Shown: positions 42,288 through 51,630, counted from the stretch's first letter. The stretch: DNA of 64,000 bases from JAQUBU01 sp036677685 (GCA_036677685.1 JAVBWA010000024.1:62001-126000); one strand, 5' to 3'. Notes: generated by a model not told the origin, from the letters alone. Translations and numbers: made by a program.

Positions 42288-43499
42288 ATGAAAGAAATTC
42301 AGGATGTAGTAATCGTTAGTGCGTGCAGAACACCAATAGGAAAGTTCCTAGGTCAGTTTAAAGATGTACCCGCCAAGGATTTGGCAGTAACAGCGGGCAG
42401 GGAAGCAATCAAGAGAGCGGCCATTCCTGCTGACATTATTGATGAAATAGTAATGGGTCAAGTTTACCAGGGCTTACAAAAGTCTCTGCCGGCACGTATT
42501 GTTGGTTTGGCATGCGGACTTCCTGAGCGTAGTAATGCTTGTGTTGTAAATCAGAATTGTACCTCTAGCATGAGGGCGCTGGAAATTGCCAGTCGCAACA
42601 TTATGGTAGGAGCAACAGATATCGCACTGGTTGTCGGTGTTGAAAACATGACCCAGACTCCCTATATGGCTGCCAGTGCAAGAACTGGTGCCCGAATGGG
42701 CGATGTCAAAATGATCGATTCGTTAACCCATGATGCCTTGGTGGATTCCTTGGTACCGGGACACATGGCAATGACTGCGGAAAACGTTGCAGTTATGTAT
42801 AACATTACTCGCGAACAATGCGATCAATTAGCTGTCAGAAGCCATACGAACGCAATTAATGCAACTGATACGGGCATCTTCAAGAGAGAAATCGTTCCCG
42901 TCGAAATCAAAACCAAAAAGGGTGTAACAATTGTTGAAACAGATGAACATCCCATTCGTGGATGCAGTATGGAAAGTGTCGGCAGACTGCAACCTGCATT
43001 TAAAAAAGATGGGGGCGTAGTAACCGCTGCCAATGCATCCGGCATCAATGATGGTGCATCCGCTGTTGTGATTATGTCAAAACAAAAAGCGGCAGAATTG
43101 GGAATAAAACCACTTATGAAACTGGTCGCTTCGGTTGGTATTGGTGTTGATCCAAAGATCATGGGAATCGGGCCTGCAGAAGCAATTCCGGTAGCTTTGG
43201 AGAAAGCTGGCTGGAATTTCGATGATGTTGATTACTGGGAACTGCATGAAGCATTTGCACCTCAGTTCATAGGCTGCAAAATTCGCCTGAAAGAAAAATA
43301 TGGCATGGATCTTTCCTTGGATAAAGTAAATCACAATGGTTCAGGGATTGCTTTAGGACATCCTATCGGATCAAGCGGATTGCGTATTGTGGTTTCTCTG
43401 TACTATGAACTGGAAAGACTTGGCCTTACCAAAGGCGGCGCCTCTACTTGCGTAGGAACCGGACCGGCCATGGCTTCTTTGTGGACCCGGGATATTTAA
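42288..43499 (+). CDS. Acetyl-CoA acetyltransferase (thiolase)
   Basis: 403 residues. The acyl-Cys lies in VVNQNCTSSMRALEIA near residue 91. The second active-site His is in NHNGSGIALGHPIGSSG and the proton-shuttling Cys in GGASTCVGTGPAM. Cleaves acetoacetyl-CoA or condenses two acetyl-CoA. A GGGGAGG site precedes the ATG. The 100-base gap from hbd holds no terminator, so they share a transcript. Confidence 0.95.
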   Translation: MKEIQDVVIVSACRTPIGKFLGQFKDVPAKDLAVTAGREAIKRAAIPADIIDEIVMGQVYQGLQKSLPARIVGLACGLPERSNACVVNQNCTSSMRALEIASRNIMVGATDIALVVGVENMTQTPYMAASARTGARMGDVKMIDSLTHDALVDSLVPGHMAMTAENVAVMYNITREQCDQLAVRSHTNAINATDTGIFKREIVPVEIKTKKGVTIVETDEHPIRGCSMESVGRLQPAFKKDGGVVTAANASGINDGASAVVIMSKQKAAELGIKPLMKLVASVGIGVDPKIMGIGPAEAIPVALEKAGWNFDDVDYWELHEAFAPQFIGCKIRLKEKYGMDLSLDKVNHNGSGIALGHPIGSSGLRIVVSLYYELERLGLTKGGASTCVGTGPAMASLWTRDI

Positions 43500-43660
43500 T
43501 AGCCTTACCTTAATAATCTTTTCTGTGGGTGATGGTTTGCACCACCATCATCTACGTCTTTTGCGAAACAAAGGATTTAATAGCTCGATGGCGACAATTC
43601 GTCCATTGATGTTGCCGTTGATGTTTTTGAATATTCGGATATAGAGGAGGGCAAATCTCA

Positions 43661-45004
43661 GTGGATTACAGTGCGGAATACCAACGCAAATTAATACCAG
43701 TGGATGAGGCCGTGAAGGTTGTAAAATCAGGGGATCTGGTCAACTACGGCGAATTCGTAATGAACTCCGGCTATTTAGATGCTGCTCTGGCCAAGCGGGT
43801 TGACGAATTATACAATGTGTTTATTCGAACCACAACCTGTCCCTTTCAACCAAAAACGGTGCTGGCCGACCCGGAGAGAAAGCATTTCATTTACAGTGAT
43901 GCGCATATGAGTGCCGCCAGCCGCAAACTGCATGACCAGAATCTATGCAATTATGTACCCATAACCTACCATGAAGTGCCCAGTTTCTATGAGCGCGGCT
44001 ATGTGGAGCCGGATGTGGCCTTGATCAAGGTTGCCCCCATGGACAAGCACGGTTTCTTCAATTTCGGGACCTCGATTTCCTTCACGCCACAAATCTGTGA
44101 TTCGGCCAAAACCGTTATTGTGGAAGTCAATCAGTCGGTTCCGGTATGCCTGGGCGGTAAACGGGAATCCATTCACATTTCTGAAGTGGATTATATCGTA
44201 GAGGGTGACAACGCTCCCATGATTCAGCTTCCCGAACTGCCCATATCGGATATTGACAAGAAGATTGCTTCTATTGTATTGGAAGAAATTGAGGATGGAG
44301 CCTGCCTGCAGCTGGGTATAGGGGCTATGCCCAATGCAGTAGGAGCTATGATTGCCCAGTCCGATCTTAAGGATCTGGGAGTTCATACCGAGATGTTGGT
44401 GGACTCTTTTGTAGATATGTACGAAGCTGGCCGCATTACCGGACGCCGCAAGCAAATGGACCAGCGTAAGATGGTCTACACATTTGCCATGGGTACCGAC
44501 AAGCTATATAACTTCCTGGACAACAACCCGGCCTGTGCTGCCTACCCGGTGGATTACACCAATGACCCCTTTATTATCGGACAAAATGACAATGTTATCG
44601 GCATTAACAATGCTGTTGAAGTGGATTTGTATGGTCAGGTAGCCTCTGAATCCTCGGGAATACGGCATATCTCCGGAACCGGAGGGCAATTGGATTTTAT
44701 CTTTGGCTCTTACTATTCCAAGGGTGGCAAAGGACTTATTTGCTTGACTTCCACATTTAAAGGGAAGGACGGCAGCCTGCAGTCCAGAATCAAGCCGATA
44801 CTAACTCCTGGTGCTATTATAACCGTACCTCGCAGCATCAACTTCTATGTTGTAACTGAGTATGGGATTGCTATGCTCAAGGCCAAGTCGACCTGGCAGC
44901 GGGCTGAAGCTTTGATTAATATCGCTCATCCCGACCTCCGGGATGGGCTGATTAAAGAAGCTGACGAAATGAAAATATGGGTAAGGAGTAATAAAATTGT
45001 CTAA
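43661..45004 (+). CDS. Acetyl-CoA hydrolase/transferase family CoA-transferase
   Basis: 447 residues. Resembles butyryl-CoA:acetate and 4-hydroxybutyrate CoA-transferases. The C-terminal part has SSGIRHISGTGGQLDFIFGSYYSKGGKGLICL, PRSINFYVVTEYGIAMLKAKSTWQRAEALI and IAHPDLRDGLIKEA; the TEYGIA segment is a conserved feature of the family. It would activate or release the short-chain acid, linking the beta-oxidation enzymes to free butyrate or acetate. It starts with a GTG at 43661 after GGAGGG. Confidence 0.88.
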   Translation: MDYSAEYQRKLIPVDEAVKVVKSGDLVNYGEFVMNSGYLDAALAKRVDELYNVFIRTTTCPFQPKTVLADPERKHFIYSDAHMSAASRKLHDQNLCNYVPITYHEVPSFYERGYVEPDVALIKVAPMDKHGFFNFGTSISFTPQICDSAKTVIVEVNQSVPVCLGGKRESIHISEVDYIVEGDNAPMIQLPELPISDIDKKIASIVLEEIEDGACLQLGIGAMPNAVGAMIAQSDLKDLGVHTEMLVDSFVDMYEAGRITGRRKQMDQRKMVYTFAMGTDKLYNFLDNNPACAAYPVDYTNDPFIIGQNDNVIGINNAVEVDLYGQVASESSGIRHISGTGGQLDFIFGSYYSKGGKGLICLTSTFKGKDGSLQSRIKPILTPGAIITVPRSINFYVVTEYGIAMLKAKSTWQRAEALINIAHPDLRDGLIKEADEMKIWVRSNKIV

Positions 45005-45144
45005 GTCTCAGGGATAGATATATCCTGCTTGGTGATAACGGTCATTTTTCTCTAATGGAGATGACTGAGCTGGAATAGGATGGGTTATTCCCCGTCCTGC
45101 TCCTCTCGTTAATCTATACCCCTTTAATCTTTCTATTTTTATAC

Positions 45145-45193
45145 AACCGGCCGGGTAATGCCTCTCGGCAACTACCCGGCCGGTTATTTTTTT
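45145..45193 (+). terminator. Strong terminator of the hbd operon
   Basis: AACCGGCCGGGTA pairs with TACCCGGCCGGTT, followed by ATTTTTTT. Confidence 0.9.
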
Positions 45194-45380
45194 GTCTATT
45201 TTTATGTTGAGCTATTTATAAGAAATATTGCAATAATCCGGTATTCCACTTTTCCCAGGGAGCAAGCAGCCATTTGAGGCAGTTTTCTTTCTTATTGCCC
45301 AAAATATCATGAAACATGGATGAAAGTATGTGTTGTTAACGGATCTTTGTGCCTACCTTTAATAAAATTAATAAAAATAG

Positions 45381-45431
45381 TTGACAATGGGTAACATGTT
45401 ACGTAATATATAGTTAAAAGTAATATGTTAC
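45381..45431 (+). promoter_or_regulatory. marR promoter with two palindromic operators
   Basis: TTGACA (45381) and TAATAT (45404) are 17 bases apart. The perfect palindrome GTAACATGTTAC (45391-45402) fills the spacer, and GTAATATGTTAC (45420-45431) lies just past the start site. This is a classic autorepression layout. Confidence 0.8.
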
Positions 45432-45453
45432 CTGTATTTTTGGGGGAAAGAAA

Positions 45454-45909
45454 ATGAATGAAAATGAATTGGAACAAAAGGCTTACATTTTCGCATCAAT
45501 ATTTGCATTATCGAACAAACTGCAGGTGCTGGGGGATGCATTTGACAAAAACATTACTATTAAACAATGGCTTTTTGCTGTAGGCGTTTCAAAATTTCCC
45601 GAGTCGCCAACTTTAAGTGAAGTGGCGAATTTTATTGGATACTCCCGGCAAAATGCCAAGCGAATTGCGGTCGCTTTGCATGAAAGAGGATATGTCACAA
45701 TAATAAAGGACGAAAATGATGCGAGGGCCCTGCGCATTACCTTAACTCCGAAGTGCACCGAGTATTTTGCCAAACGAAGCCATCTGGAACTCGAATTTTT
45801 GGAGAAGCTTTTTACCGGATTTGATGCTGGTATAACCCATGATGTTTACGAAGGTTTAATCAAGCTGGGTAAAAATATTGAAGTGATGTTAAGTGAAGAC
45901 AATAACTAA
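45454..45909 (+). CDS. MarR-family transcriptional regulator
   Basis: 151 residues. The winged HTH is recognisable: PTLSEVANFIGYSRQNAKRIAVALHERGYVTIIKDENDARALRITLTPK. It is co-transcribed with the DUF6544-like gene 17 bases downstream and probably represses its own operon through the twin palindromes upstream. Confidence 0.88.
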   Translation: MNENELEQKAYIFASIFALSNKLQVLGDAFDKNITIKQWLFAVGVSKFPESPTLSEVANFIGYSRQNAKRIAVALHERGYVTIIKDENDARALRITLTPKCTEYFAKRSHLELEFLEKLFTGFDAGITHDVYEGLIKLGKNIEVMLSEDNN

Positions 45910-45926
45910 CGACTGGGAGAATTGGT

Positions 45927-46781
45927 ATGAAAAGAAGGAGCAGAAAGAAAATGCTTGTTATAATTGGAATCCTGCTTAGCGTAATAGGGGTTGCGACTGT
46001 TTTTTTTAATATACCCGGTTCAAAAACTAAAACGGAATTCAACGAAATGGTGAATAACTTGACAGCAAAAACCGATCAGGCGGAAGGGGTTTTCAGGGAG
46101 GAAGATATTGCCGGTTTGCCGGCACCCGTTCAAAAATACTTCAGATATTGCGGATACCTGGATACACCCAAAATGTCATACATCAAGATTGTTTATCAAG
46201 ATGTTGATTTTGTGCTGGGCAAAGATAAACCCATGGTCAAAATTGATTATACCCAATACAATTTCATTAATAAACCTAAGCGAATTGCCTATATTGACAG
46301 CTCACTATACGGAATTCCCTTTGAAGGGTTGGATGCCTATATCGATGGGACCGGTTCTATGAAAGGCGTGATTGCCAAGGTTCATACCTTATTTCATCAG
46401 ACCGGAGCTGCTTTGGATAAATCGAGCCTGGTTACTTTCTTATCGGAGAGTCTGCTTATTCCTGATGCGGCAATACAGGATTATATTGTTTGGGAAGCGA
46501 TCGATGATCTGCATGCTAAAGCAACGATCACTTATTACGGTATTTCTGCCAGCGGTATCTTTACATTTGATGAAAAGGGTGAAATGCTTTCCTTTACGAC
46601 TGATGACCGGGAAGCTGCTTCAATGGACGGCATAAGTGAAAAAGTAAAATGGTCGATAGTTTGCAATGATTATAAAGAAATAAACGGTATTAAAAAGCCG
46701 ACGGTTTTTCAGGCGATTTGGAATTATGATGACGGTGATCTGGTTTATTTTAACGGGAAAGGGAATATTACCGGAGATTAA
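45927..46781 (+). CDS. DUF6544-like membrane-anchored protein
   Basis: 284 residues. One N-terminal membrane helix (MLVIIGILLSVIGVATVFF). The remainder shows LPAPVQKYFRYCGYLD, YTQYNFINKPKRIAYIDSSLYGIPFEGLDAY and the GIFTFDEKGEMLSFTTDDR segment typical of the uncharacterised DUF6544/DUF6920 group. MarR control suggests a stress-linked envelope protein. Confidence 0.6.
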   Translation: MKRRSRKKMLVIIGILLSVIGVATVFFNIPGSKTKTEFNEMVNNLTAKTDQAEGVFREEDIAGLPAPVQKYFRYCGYLDTPKMSYIKIVYQDVDFVLGKDKPMVKIDYTQYNFINKPKRIAYIDSSLYGIPFEGLDAYIDGTGSMKGVIAKVHTLFHQTGAALDKSSLVTFLSESLLIPDAAIQDYIVWEAIDDLHAKATITYYGISASGIFTFDEKGEMLSFTTDDREAASMDGISEKVKWSIVCNDYKEINGIKKPTVFQAIWNYDDGDLVYFNGKGNITGD

Positions 46782-46788
46782 TGAGACA

Positions 46789-46838
46789 GAGACAGGGGGA
46801 CGGTTCTTCCAGAGACAGAAGAACCGTCCCCCTGTCTC
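46789..46838. repeat. REP-like perfect palindrome
   Basis: Two perfect 21-bp arms (GAGACAGGGGGACGGTTC..., 46789-46809 and 46818-46838) with an 8-base loop. The core GGGGACGGTTCTTC is the window's REP consensus. It may also act as a terminator for the marR operon. Confidence 0.7.
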
Positions 46839-46920
46839 TTGTAGCCCTCATCTAGTAATAAGGGCGTATATAATTTCATACATTTAATGTATGAGTACAT
46901 GACGACCTTTTAGGGGGCTT

Positions 46921-47247
46921 ATGGAGGCATTCGTACATAAATCAATCCTGATTTTTTTTACAGCTTTGGGAATTATCTTAGGCTCATCGCTGCTGGGTTC
47001 GTTTGCAGCGATTTTAGTAAAGGACCCCCCTATAGGCACCATGCTTAAATTGGCTCAAGAAATTAAGATATGGGCTATTGTAGCAGCTATTGGCGGGACC
47101 TTTTCGACCTTCGAGGTTTTTGAAACCGGTCTTTTTCAAGGAGAGTTGAGGCCTGTTATTAAACAGCTTATATATATCTTTTGCGCTCTGGCAGGAGCTC
47201 AGGCGGGCTATTATTTACTCCTTGTTATATCAAAGGAAGGAAAATGA
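46921..47247 (+). CDS. ytrH: Sporulation membrane protein YtrH
   Basis: 108 residues, as in Bacillus YtrH. Three hydrophobic segments (LIFFTALGIILGSSLLGSFAAILV, IWAIVAAIGGTFSTFEVF, QLIYIFCALAGAQAGYYLLLVI). YtrH and YtrI are mother-cell membrane proteins made under sigma-E during endospore formation. The stop overlaps the start of the ytrI-like gene. Confidence 0.8.
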   Translation: MEAFVHKSILIFFTALGIILGSSLLGSFAAILVKDPPIGTMLKLAQEIKIWAIVAAIGGTFSTFEVFETGLFQGELRPVIKQLIYIFCALAGAQAGYYLLLVISKEGK

Positions 47248-47720
47248 AACGTTTATTATTCTGGATAGCTGTTTTTATGCTTGGACTCCTGACTGGTGCA
47301 GCTTTTACAAGCGTTTTAATAGGAAACCGAATTGACACTTTATACATGGACAACAGAATCTTGCAAGATAATTTATTGGCAGCGGATAAGCAAATAGAAC
47401 AATTGAAGGAATCGCAAAAAGTTAAAAAAAGGGTAATAAGCCACATTAACACGCATGTCGAATTTGATGAGAAAAACAATTATACTGATTTCGAAAAGAA
47501 TACCATAGAATTGAATGTGGAAAAGGATGTTCGTGAGTGGCTTGCCATAATATCAGGTCAGGATGTAGATGATGTAAATTACTTGCTCATTCCGATAATA
47601 ATTGATAATCGGGAGATTGAATTTGAGAACCGCAAAATACGTCTCAAAGTTAATCTGATGGCTATATCTGAAACTGTCAATGTTCATGTAAAAGTAATAC
47701 CAGTAAACAATATAAAATGA
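47244..47720 (+). CDS. ytrI: Sporulation membrane protein YtrI-like
   Basis: 158 residues from the ATG at 47244 (ATGA overlap). An N-terminal membrane helix, a short coiled coil (LLAADKQIEQLKESQK), then a C-terminal beta-rich domain (IELNVEKDVREWLAIISGQDVDDVNYLLIPIIIDNR). Layout and pairing with ytrH support the call; sequence recognition alone is weaker. Confidence 0.7.
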   Translation: MKRLLFWIAVFMLGLLTGAAFTSVLIGNRIDTLYMDNRILQDNLLAADKQIEQLKESQKVKKRVISHINTHVEFDEKNNYTDFEKNTIELNVEKDVREWLAIISGQDVDDVNYLLIPIIIDNREIEFENRKIRLKVNLMAISETVNVHVKVIPVNNIK

Positions 47721-47782
47721 GATTTATTCTATTGTCCATTTGTCATTTTTTATACTCCGCCATTGTCCTATTGTATATAAAA

Positions 47783-47826
47783 AAGCAGGATTTTAAATTT
47801 TTAAGAGAAAATCCTGCTTAAATTTT
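47783..47826 (+). terminator. Terminator of ytrHI
   Basis: AAGCAGGATTTT pairs with AAAATCCTGCTT, followed by AAATTTTT. Confidence 0.85.
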
Positions 47827-47884
47827 TGGGCAGCATTAAATTTTGTCAAAATATGTTTACAACTTGAAATTAGTTGTGGTATCT

Positions 47885-48027
47885 TGAATTAAGAATGAAA
47901 CCATGAAGGTTTCGACTCCTGATACATCAGGATATGTAATTACCGGGATGTCCTTAAGTTATCTCATTAACAATTAACCCATGAAGGGCTTATTTTGCTG
48001 TGCAGCCCTTTATGGGTTGTTTTGTTT
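47885..48027 (+). promoter_or_regulatory. Structured leader with terminator before cbiM (candidate riboswitch)
   Basis: Hairpins: GAAACC/GGTTTC (47897-47913), TCCTGAT/ATCAGGA (47917-47932) and, mutually exclusive with the second, AGGATAT/ATGTCCT (47929-47954). A terminator follows: AACCCATGAAGGGC/GCCCTTTATGGGTT (47976-48018) then GTTTTGTTT. The loop ACCATGAAGG of the first hairpin resembles the terminator's left arm and could pair with its right arm as an antiterminator. No B12 box or other cobalamin-riboswitch motif is present, and it does not match the NiCo sequences I know. Confidence 0.55.
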
Positions 48028-48044
48028 GGAAAGGAGTCGATATT

Positions 48045-49106
48045 ATGCATATGGCGGATGCATTGATCTCCCCGGCTGTGGGGGGAGCCATGCTGGCGGT
48101 CACCGTCGGAGCAGCGGTCTATTCAGCCAAGAAGATCCAAAATGACATGGATGAAAAGAAAATTCCTTTGATGGGAGTAATGGGTGCATTTGTATTTGCC
48201 GCCCAGATGATTAATTTTACGATACCTGCGACCGGCTCAAGCGGGCACTTGGGGGGAGGCATGCTGCTCTCAATTCTATTGGGGCCGTATGCAGGATTCC
48301 TGACCATGGCCTCTATATTGCTGATCCAGGCATTGTTCTTCGGAGACGGAGGCTTGCTGGCCTACGGCTGCAATGTATTTAATTTAGGTTTCTATACTTG
48401 TTTTATCGCCTATCCTTTTATTTACAAATGGTTTACCCGCAAAGGGCTTAACTCCAAGAGTATCTTTTGGGGTTCAATGATCTCGGCTTTGATTGGATTA
48501 CAGCTTGGGGCTTTCAGCGTGGTTCTGGAAACCCTTATGTCCGGAAAGACGGAACTCCCATTTACAACCTTTGTTTTGCTGATGCAGCCCATACACCTGG
48601 CGATAGGTCTAGTAGAGGGACTTGTGACTGCAGCGGTCGTTACTTATGTTTGGAAAGCCAGGCCGGAAATACTTGAAAAGTCAGCTATCGGCGAGGCTCT
48701 GGGGAACATATCCATGAAAAAGGTTATGACAGGATTAGTTATTGCGGTAGTAGTGGTAGGCGGGGCTCTCTCCTGGTTTGCCTCAGCCAATCCGGACGGA
48801 CTCGAATGGTCAATGGAAAGAACCGCGGGTACACCGGAATTGGAAGCTCCGGACGGAATTCATCAAACCATGGCTGATTTGCAGAGCAAGACCGCCTTCC
48901 TGCCCGATTACGGATTCAAGGTAAGCGAAGTAACCGCTATGCAAGAAGAAGCCGGAGCCGGGGAAAGTGAAGAAGCATGGCCGGCCGTCAATGCTGGAAC
49001 CAGTGTTTCGGGTTTGGTAGGGGGCACCCTGACCCTCGCTTTGGCAGCACTTATCGGCTATATCGTCAGTTTATCCAAAAAGAAGGGTAGTAGAACAACA
49101 ATATAG
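48045..49106 (+). CDS. cbiM: Cobalt/nickel ECF transporter CbiM(NikM) with fused PDGLE (CbiN-like) domain
   Basis: 353 residues. MHMADALIS at the N-terminus places His2 for metal binding, a defining feature of CbiM/NikM. Six or so membrane helices include the conserved TGSSGHLGGGMLLSILLGPYAG and GDGGLLAYGCNVFNLG. A C-terminal segment with NPDGLEWSME and one more helix is the PDGLE/CbiN-like module. The ATG at 48045 has AAAGGAG 8 bases upstream. Cobalt supply would serve corrinoid enzymes; nickel would serve hydrogenase or CODH. Confidence 0.92.
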   Translation: MHMADALISPAVGGAMLAVTVGAAVYSAKKIQNDMDEKKIPLMGVMGAFVFAAQMINFTIPATGSSGHLGGGMLLSILLGPYAGFLTMASILLIQALFFGDGGLLAYGCNVFNLGFYTCFIAYPFIYKWFTRKGLNSKSIFWGSMISALIGLQLGAFSVVLETLMSGKTELPFTTFVLLMQPIHLAIGLVEGLVTAAVVTYVWKARPEILEKSAIGEALGNISMKKVMTGLVIAVVVVGGALSWFASANPDGLEWSMERTAGTPELEAPDGIHQTMADLQSKTAFLPDYGFKVSEVTAMQEEAGAGESEEAWPAVNAGTSVSGLVGGTLTLALAALIGYIVSLSKKKGSRTTI

Positions 49107-49179
49107 GAATTATAATGATATAGGGCGGGGCAGTTACCCTCGCCCTAAAATTTTATTTGGGATTTGATTTATTTCCAAG

Positions 49180-49980
49180 ATGAAGGATTCTTTACAGAAT
49201 ATAAGGCTTTTAGATGACCTGGCACGCCGGCAAAATCCTATAAACAGCCTCCACCCGCTTGTCAAGCTGCTAACCACAGTTATTTACCTGGCTGTGGTTG
49301 TGTCATTCGGAAGATACGAAATAAGCGGACTCATACCTTTCACCTTTTATCCGATACTGATTTTTTCATTAGCGGATCTGCCCGCTGCGCAGATATTTAA
49401 ACGCATCGCCTGGGTGTTGCCTTTTATCATTGGTATCGGTATATTTAATCCGGTGTTTGACCATAAAACGGTATGGTTCCTGGGATTCACCATTTCCAGA
49501 GGCTGGCTGACCTTTCTGTCCCTTTTCATTAAATGCATTTTAACAGTTACGGCCGGTATTTTATTAATTGCTACCACCGGAATGGACAGACTGGGCGCAG
49601 CTATGCGGATGATTCGATTTCCCAGGATCTTTGTTTTGCAGTTACTATTGACTTACCGGTATATATCAGTTCTGGGGGAGGAGATGGCCAGAATGTTCCG
49701 GGCATATTCCTTGCGGGCACCCGGGCAGAAGGGAATACAGAGCAAGGCCTGGGGTTCTTTTGCCGGTAGTCTCTTGCTGAGGTCCTATGACCGGGCTCAG
49801 AGGGTTTATGCGGCCATGTGCCTGAGGGGTTTTACGGGTGAATATAATACCTGCAATATTGCCAGGCTAAGCAGCCAGGACATATTATTTTTCGGGGGAT
49901 GGATAATATTTTTCGTAATAGCCAGGATCTATAATATTCCGGTTTTGCTAGGTTCATATTTTACAGGAGTGATTAATTAA
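49180..49980 (+). CDS. cbiQ: ECF transporter transmembrane subunit CbiQ
   Basis: 266 residues, membrane protein. The family motif region MARMFRAYSLRAPGQ and the ATPase-coupling stretch RAQRVYAAMCLRGFTGEY are visible. It links the S-component CbiM to the ATPase CbiO, whose gene starts at the next base after its stop. Confidence 0.9.
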   Translation: MKDSLQNIRLLDDLARRQNPINSLHPLVKLLTTVIYLAVVVSFGRYEISGLIPFTFYPILIFSLADLPAAQIFKRIAWVLPFIIGIGIFNPVFDHKTVWFLGFTISRGWLTFLSLFIKCILTVTAGILLIATTGMDRLGAAMRMIRFPRIFVLQLLLTYRYISVLGEEMARMFRAYSLRAPGQKGIQSKAWGSFAGSLLLRSYDRAQRVYAAMCLRGFTGEYNTCNIARLSSQDILFFGGWIIFFVIARIYNIPVLLGSYFTGVIN

Positions 49981-50742
49981 ATGAGTCATCATAAACTAGA
50001 GGCACGGAACCTGCATTTCTCATACCCTGATGGAAACGAAGCGATACGCGACATATCCTTTGCAATCTTTCATGGAGAATCAGTGGGAATCATTGGAGCG
50101 AACGGAGCAGGCAAATCTACTCTTTTGATGTTGATCATGGGCATCCTCTTTCCTGATTCCGGTGAAATCCTGGTAGGCGATACCCATTTAACAAAAAAAA
50201 CCCTGCCTATGATACGCCAGAGATTGGGGATGGTCTTCCAGGACCCCGACGATCAACTGTTCATGACTACGGTTCGTGATGATGTTGCCTTCGGCCCCAG
50301 AAATTATCAACTGGATGAACAAGATGTTGACAGCCGCGTTACCGAGGCCTTGGCCCAAGTGGGAATACCGCATTTGATTGACCGGGCCCCCTTTAAATTG
50401 TCGGGCGGGGAAAAGCGGGCGGCAGCGATTGCCACTGTGCTCTCAATGAAACCGGATATTTTGATTATGGATGAACCCACCTCATTCCTTGATCCCAAGT
50501 CGAGACGGCGAGTAATGGAACTGCTAAAAAGCTTTGAACATACCAAGATTATTACCAGCCATGATTTGGACATGGTTTTCGAGACCTGCCAGCGGGTTAT
50601 AATAATAAAAGACGGCTTAGTTGCGGCTGATGGATATGTGAACGAGATTTTGGGAGACCAGCAGCTGCTGGATGGCTGCGGCCTGGAAATGCCCCTTTCG
50701 CTGCAGAATTGTCCCAATTGTGGGGCGTGCAAGAGAATATAA
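49981..50742 (+). CDS. cbiO: ECF transporter ATPase CbiO
   Basis: 253 residues. Walker A GANGAGKSTLL, signature LSGGEKRAAAIATVLSMKP, Walker B ILIMDEPTSFLD and H-loop TSHDL are intact. The C-terminal end carries four cysteines (CGLEM...CPNCGAC), which may sense metal or simply be a local feature. It is last in the cbiMQO operon, with a terminator 22 bases later. Confidence 0.92.
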   Translation: MSHHKLEARNLHFSYPDGNEAIRDISFAIFHGESVGIIGANGAGKSTLLMLIMGILFPDSGEILVGDTHLTKKTLPMIRQRLGMVFQDPDDQLFMTTVRDDVAFGPRNYQLDEQDVDSRVTEALAQVGIPHLIDRAPFKLSGGEKRAAAIATVLSMKPDILIMDEPTSFLDPKSRRRVMELLKSFEHTKIITSHDLDMVFETCQRVIIIKDGLVAADGYVNEILGDQQLLDGCGLEMPLSLQNCPNCGACKRI

Positions 50743-50763
50743 AAGAACTGAATATACAGTAAG

Positions 50764-50786
50764 AAAGCCCATTTATATGGGCTTTT
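50764..50786 (+). terminator. Terminator of cbiMQO
   Basis: AAAGCCCAT pairs with ATGGGCTTT, followed by a short T run. Confidence 0.85.
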
Positions 50787-50808
50787 GACAATTTTAAGTT
50801 AAAATAGG

Positions 50809-50837
50809 GCATCGTTCAAGACGGTGCTTTTTATTTT
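50809..50837 (+). terminator. Second hairpin with T-run
   Basis: GCATCGT pairs with ACGGTGC (one wobble), followed by TTTTTATTTT. It is probably a backup terminator. Confidence 0.6.
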
Positions 50838-51044
50838 ATGAATTAAGTTGCCGATTTTTACTTTGCGCTCTGATAATGGAACTGAGCTTTTGCTGGGTGT
50901 TTGTTTTTGCGGGCTTTATTATGACATTAGGATATTAAAAAGAAATTTCTTTTGTGTTTAAAAAAATTTAAAGCTTTGTTCACGTTTATTTTCAATTTGC
51001 CTTTTATACTGAGTTTATCAAACAAACGAGAGAGAAGGCGAATT

Positions 51045-51224
51045 ATGAAAAACAGAAGTAAGCTTAATTCGGTACTAGATGAATGGATTATAGGTAAGAT
51101 CCTCAAAGGATTGGGTTCGGTCATTCTGATTATGGGTCTTGTGATATGGGGGATAATCTTTATTGTAGCTCCTGGTTTGGCTGCTGCTCTAGGATGCTCT
51201 TTCTTGGAAGCCGCAGAATACTAG
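51045..51224 (+). CDS. Small membrane protein (59 residues, unknown)
   Basis: MKNRSKLNSVLDEWIIGKIL then one strong membrane helix (GSVILIMGLVIWGIIFIVAPGLAAAL). The ATG at 51045 has AGAAGG upstream; the longer open frame from 50952 has no RBS. It is followed 13 bases later by another small gene. Confidence 0.55.
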   Translation: MKNRSKLNSVLDEWIIGKILKGLGSVILIMGLVIWGIIFIVAPGLAAALGCSFLEAAEY

Positions 51225-51237
51225 GGCGGATTGGAGG

Positions 51238-51456
51238 ATGACCAAGATGGTTAATGAATTATCCCCTGGGAAAGACTTGAGGCAGAAAAACCGGGATTCA
51301 GGTGAGCATACCCAGAGATTTGTTGACTGGAATGATAGCAGCCGGGCTCAAAAAATTTCTAAGCCGTCAGGAACGGAAGAACATGTACAGGTAAGCAAAA
51401 AGCTGCAGAAGATACCGTATGAAAGACTATTGGTAATTATGGAATTACTAAAATAG
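51238..51456 (+). CDS. Small soluble charged protein (unknown)
   Basis: 72 residues, hydrophilic, with SSRAQKISKPSGTEEHVQVSKKL and a C-terminal helix (YERLLVIMELL). I do not recognise it. GGAGG 8-9 bases upstream supports translation. It is probably co-transcribed with the small membrane protein. Confidence 0.5.
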   Translation: MTKMVNELSPGKDLRQKNRDSGEHTQRFVDWNDSSRAQKISKPSGTEEHVQVSKKLQKIPYERLLVIMELLK

Positions 51457-51630
51457 TTCACGTAAAAGATTTGAGAGCCTTGTTGTTGAATGCAACTGAT
51501 GGGAATAACGCTTTTCCTGATCTTTAAGCCAATGCTAAGCTTCTTTTAAGTGTAATTTCAATAATCTGTCAAATAATAATATCAGTCTATTGGCATAAGC
51601 ACCATTTTGAAAAGAAAGGAGTTTGATCAA

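Noticed and set aside
47885..48027. Cobalamin riboswitch before cbiM
   Set aside because: I looked for the B12 box and the flanking conserved core and found neither; the fold is different.
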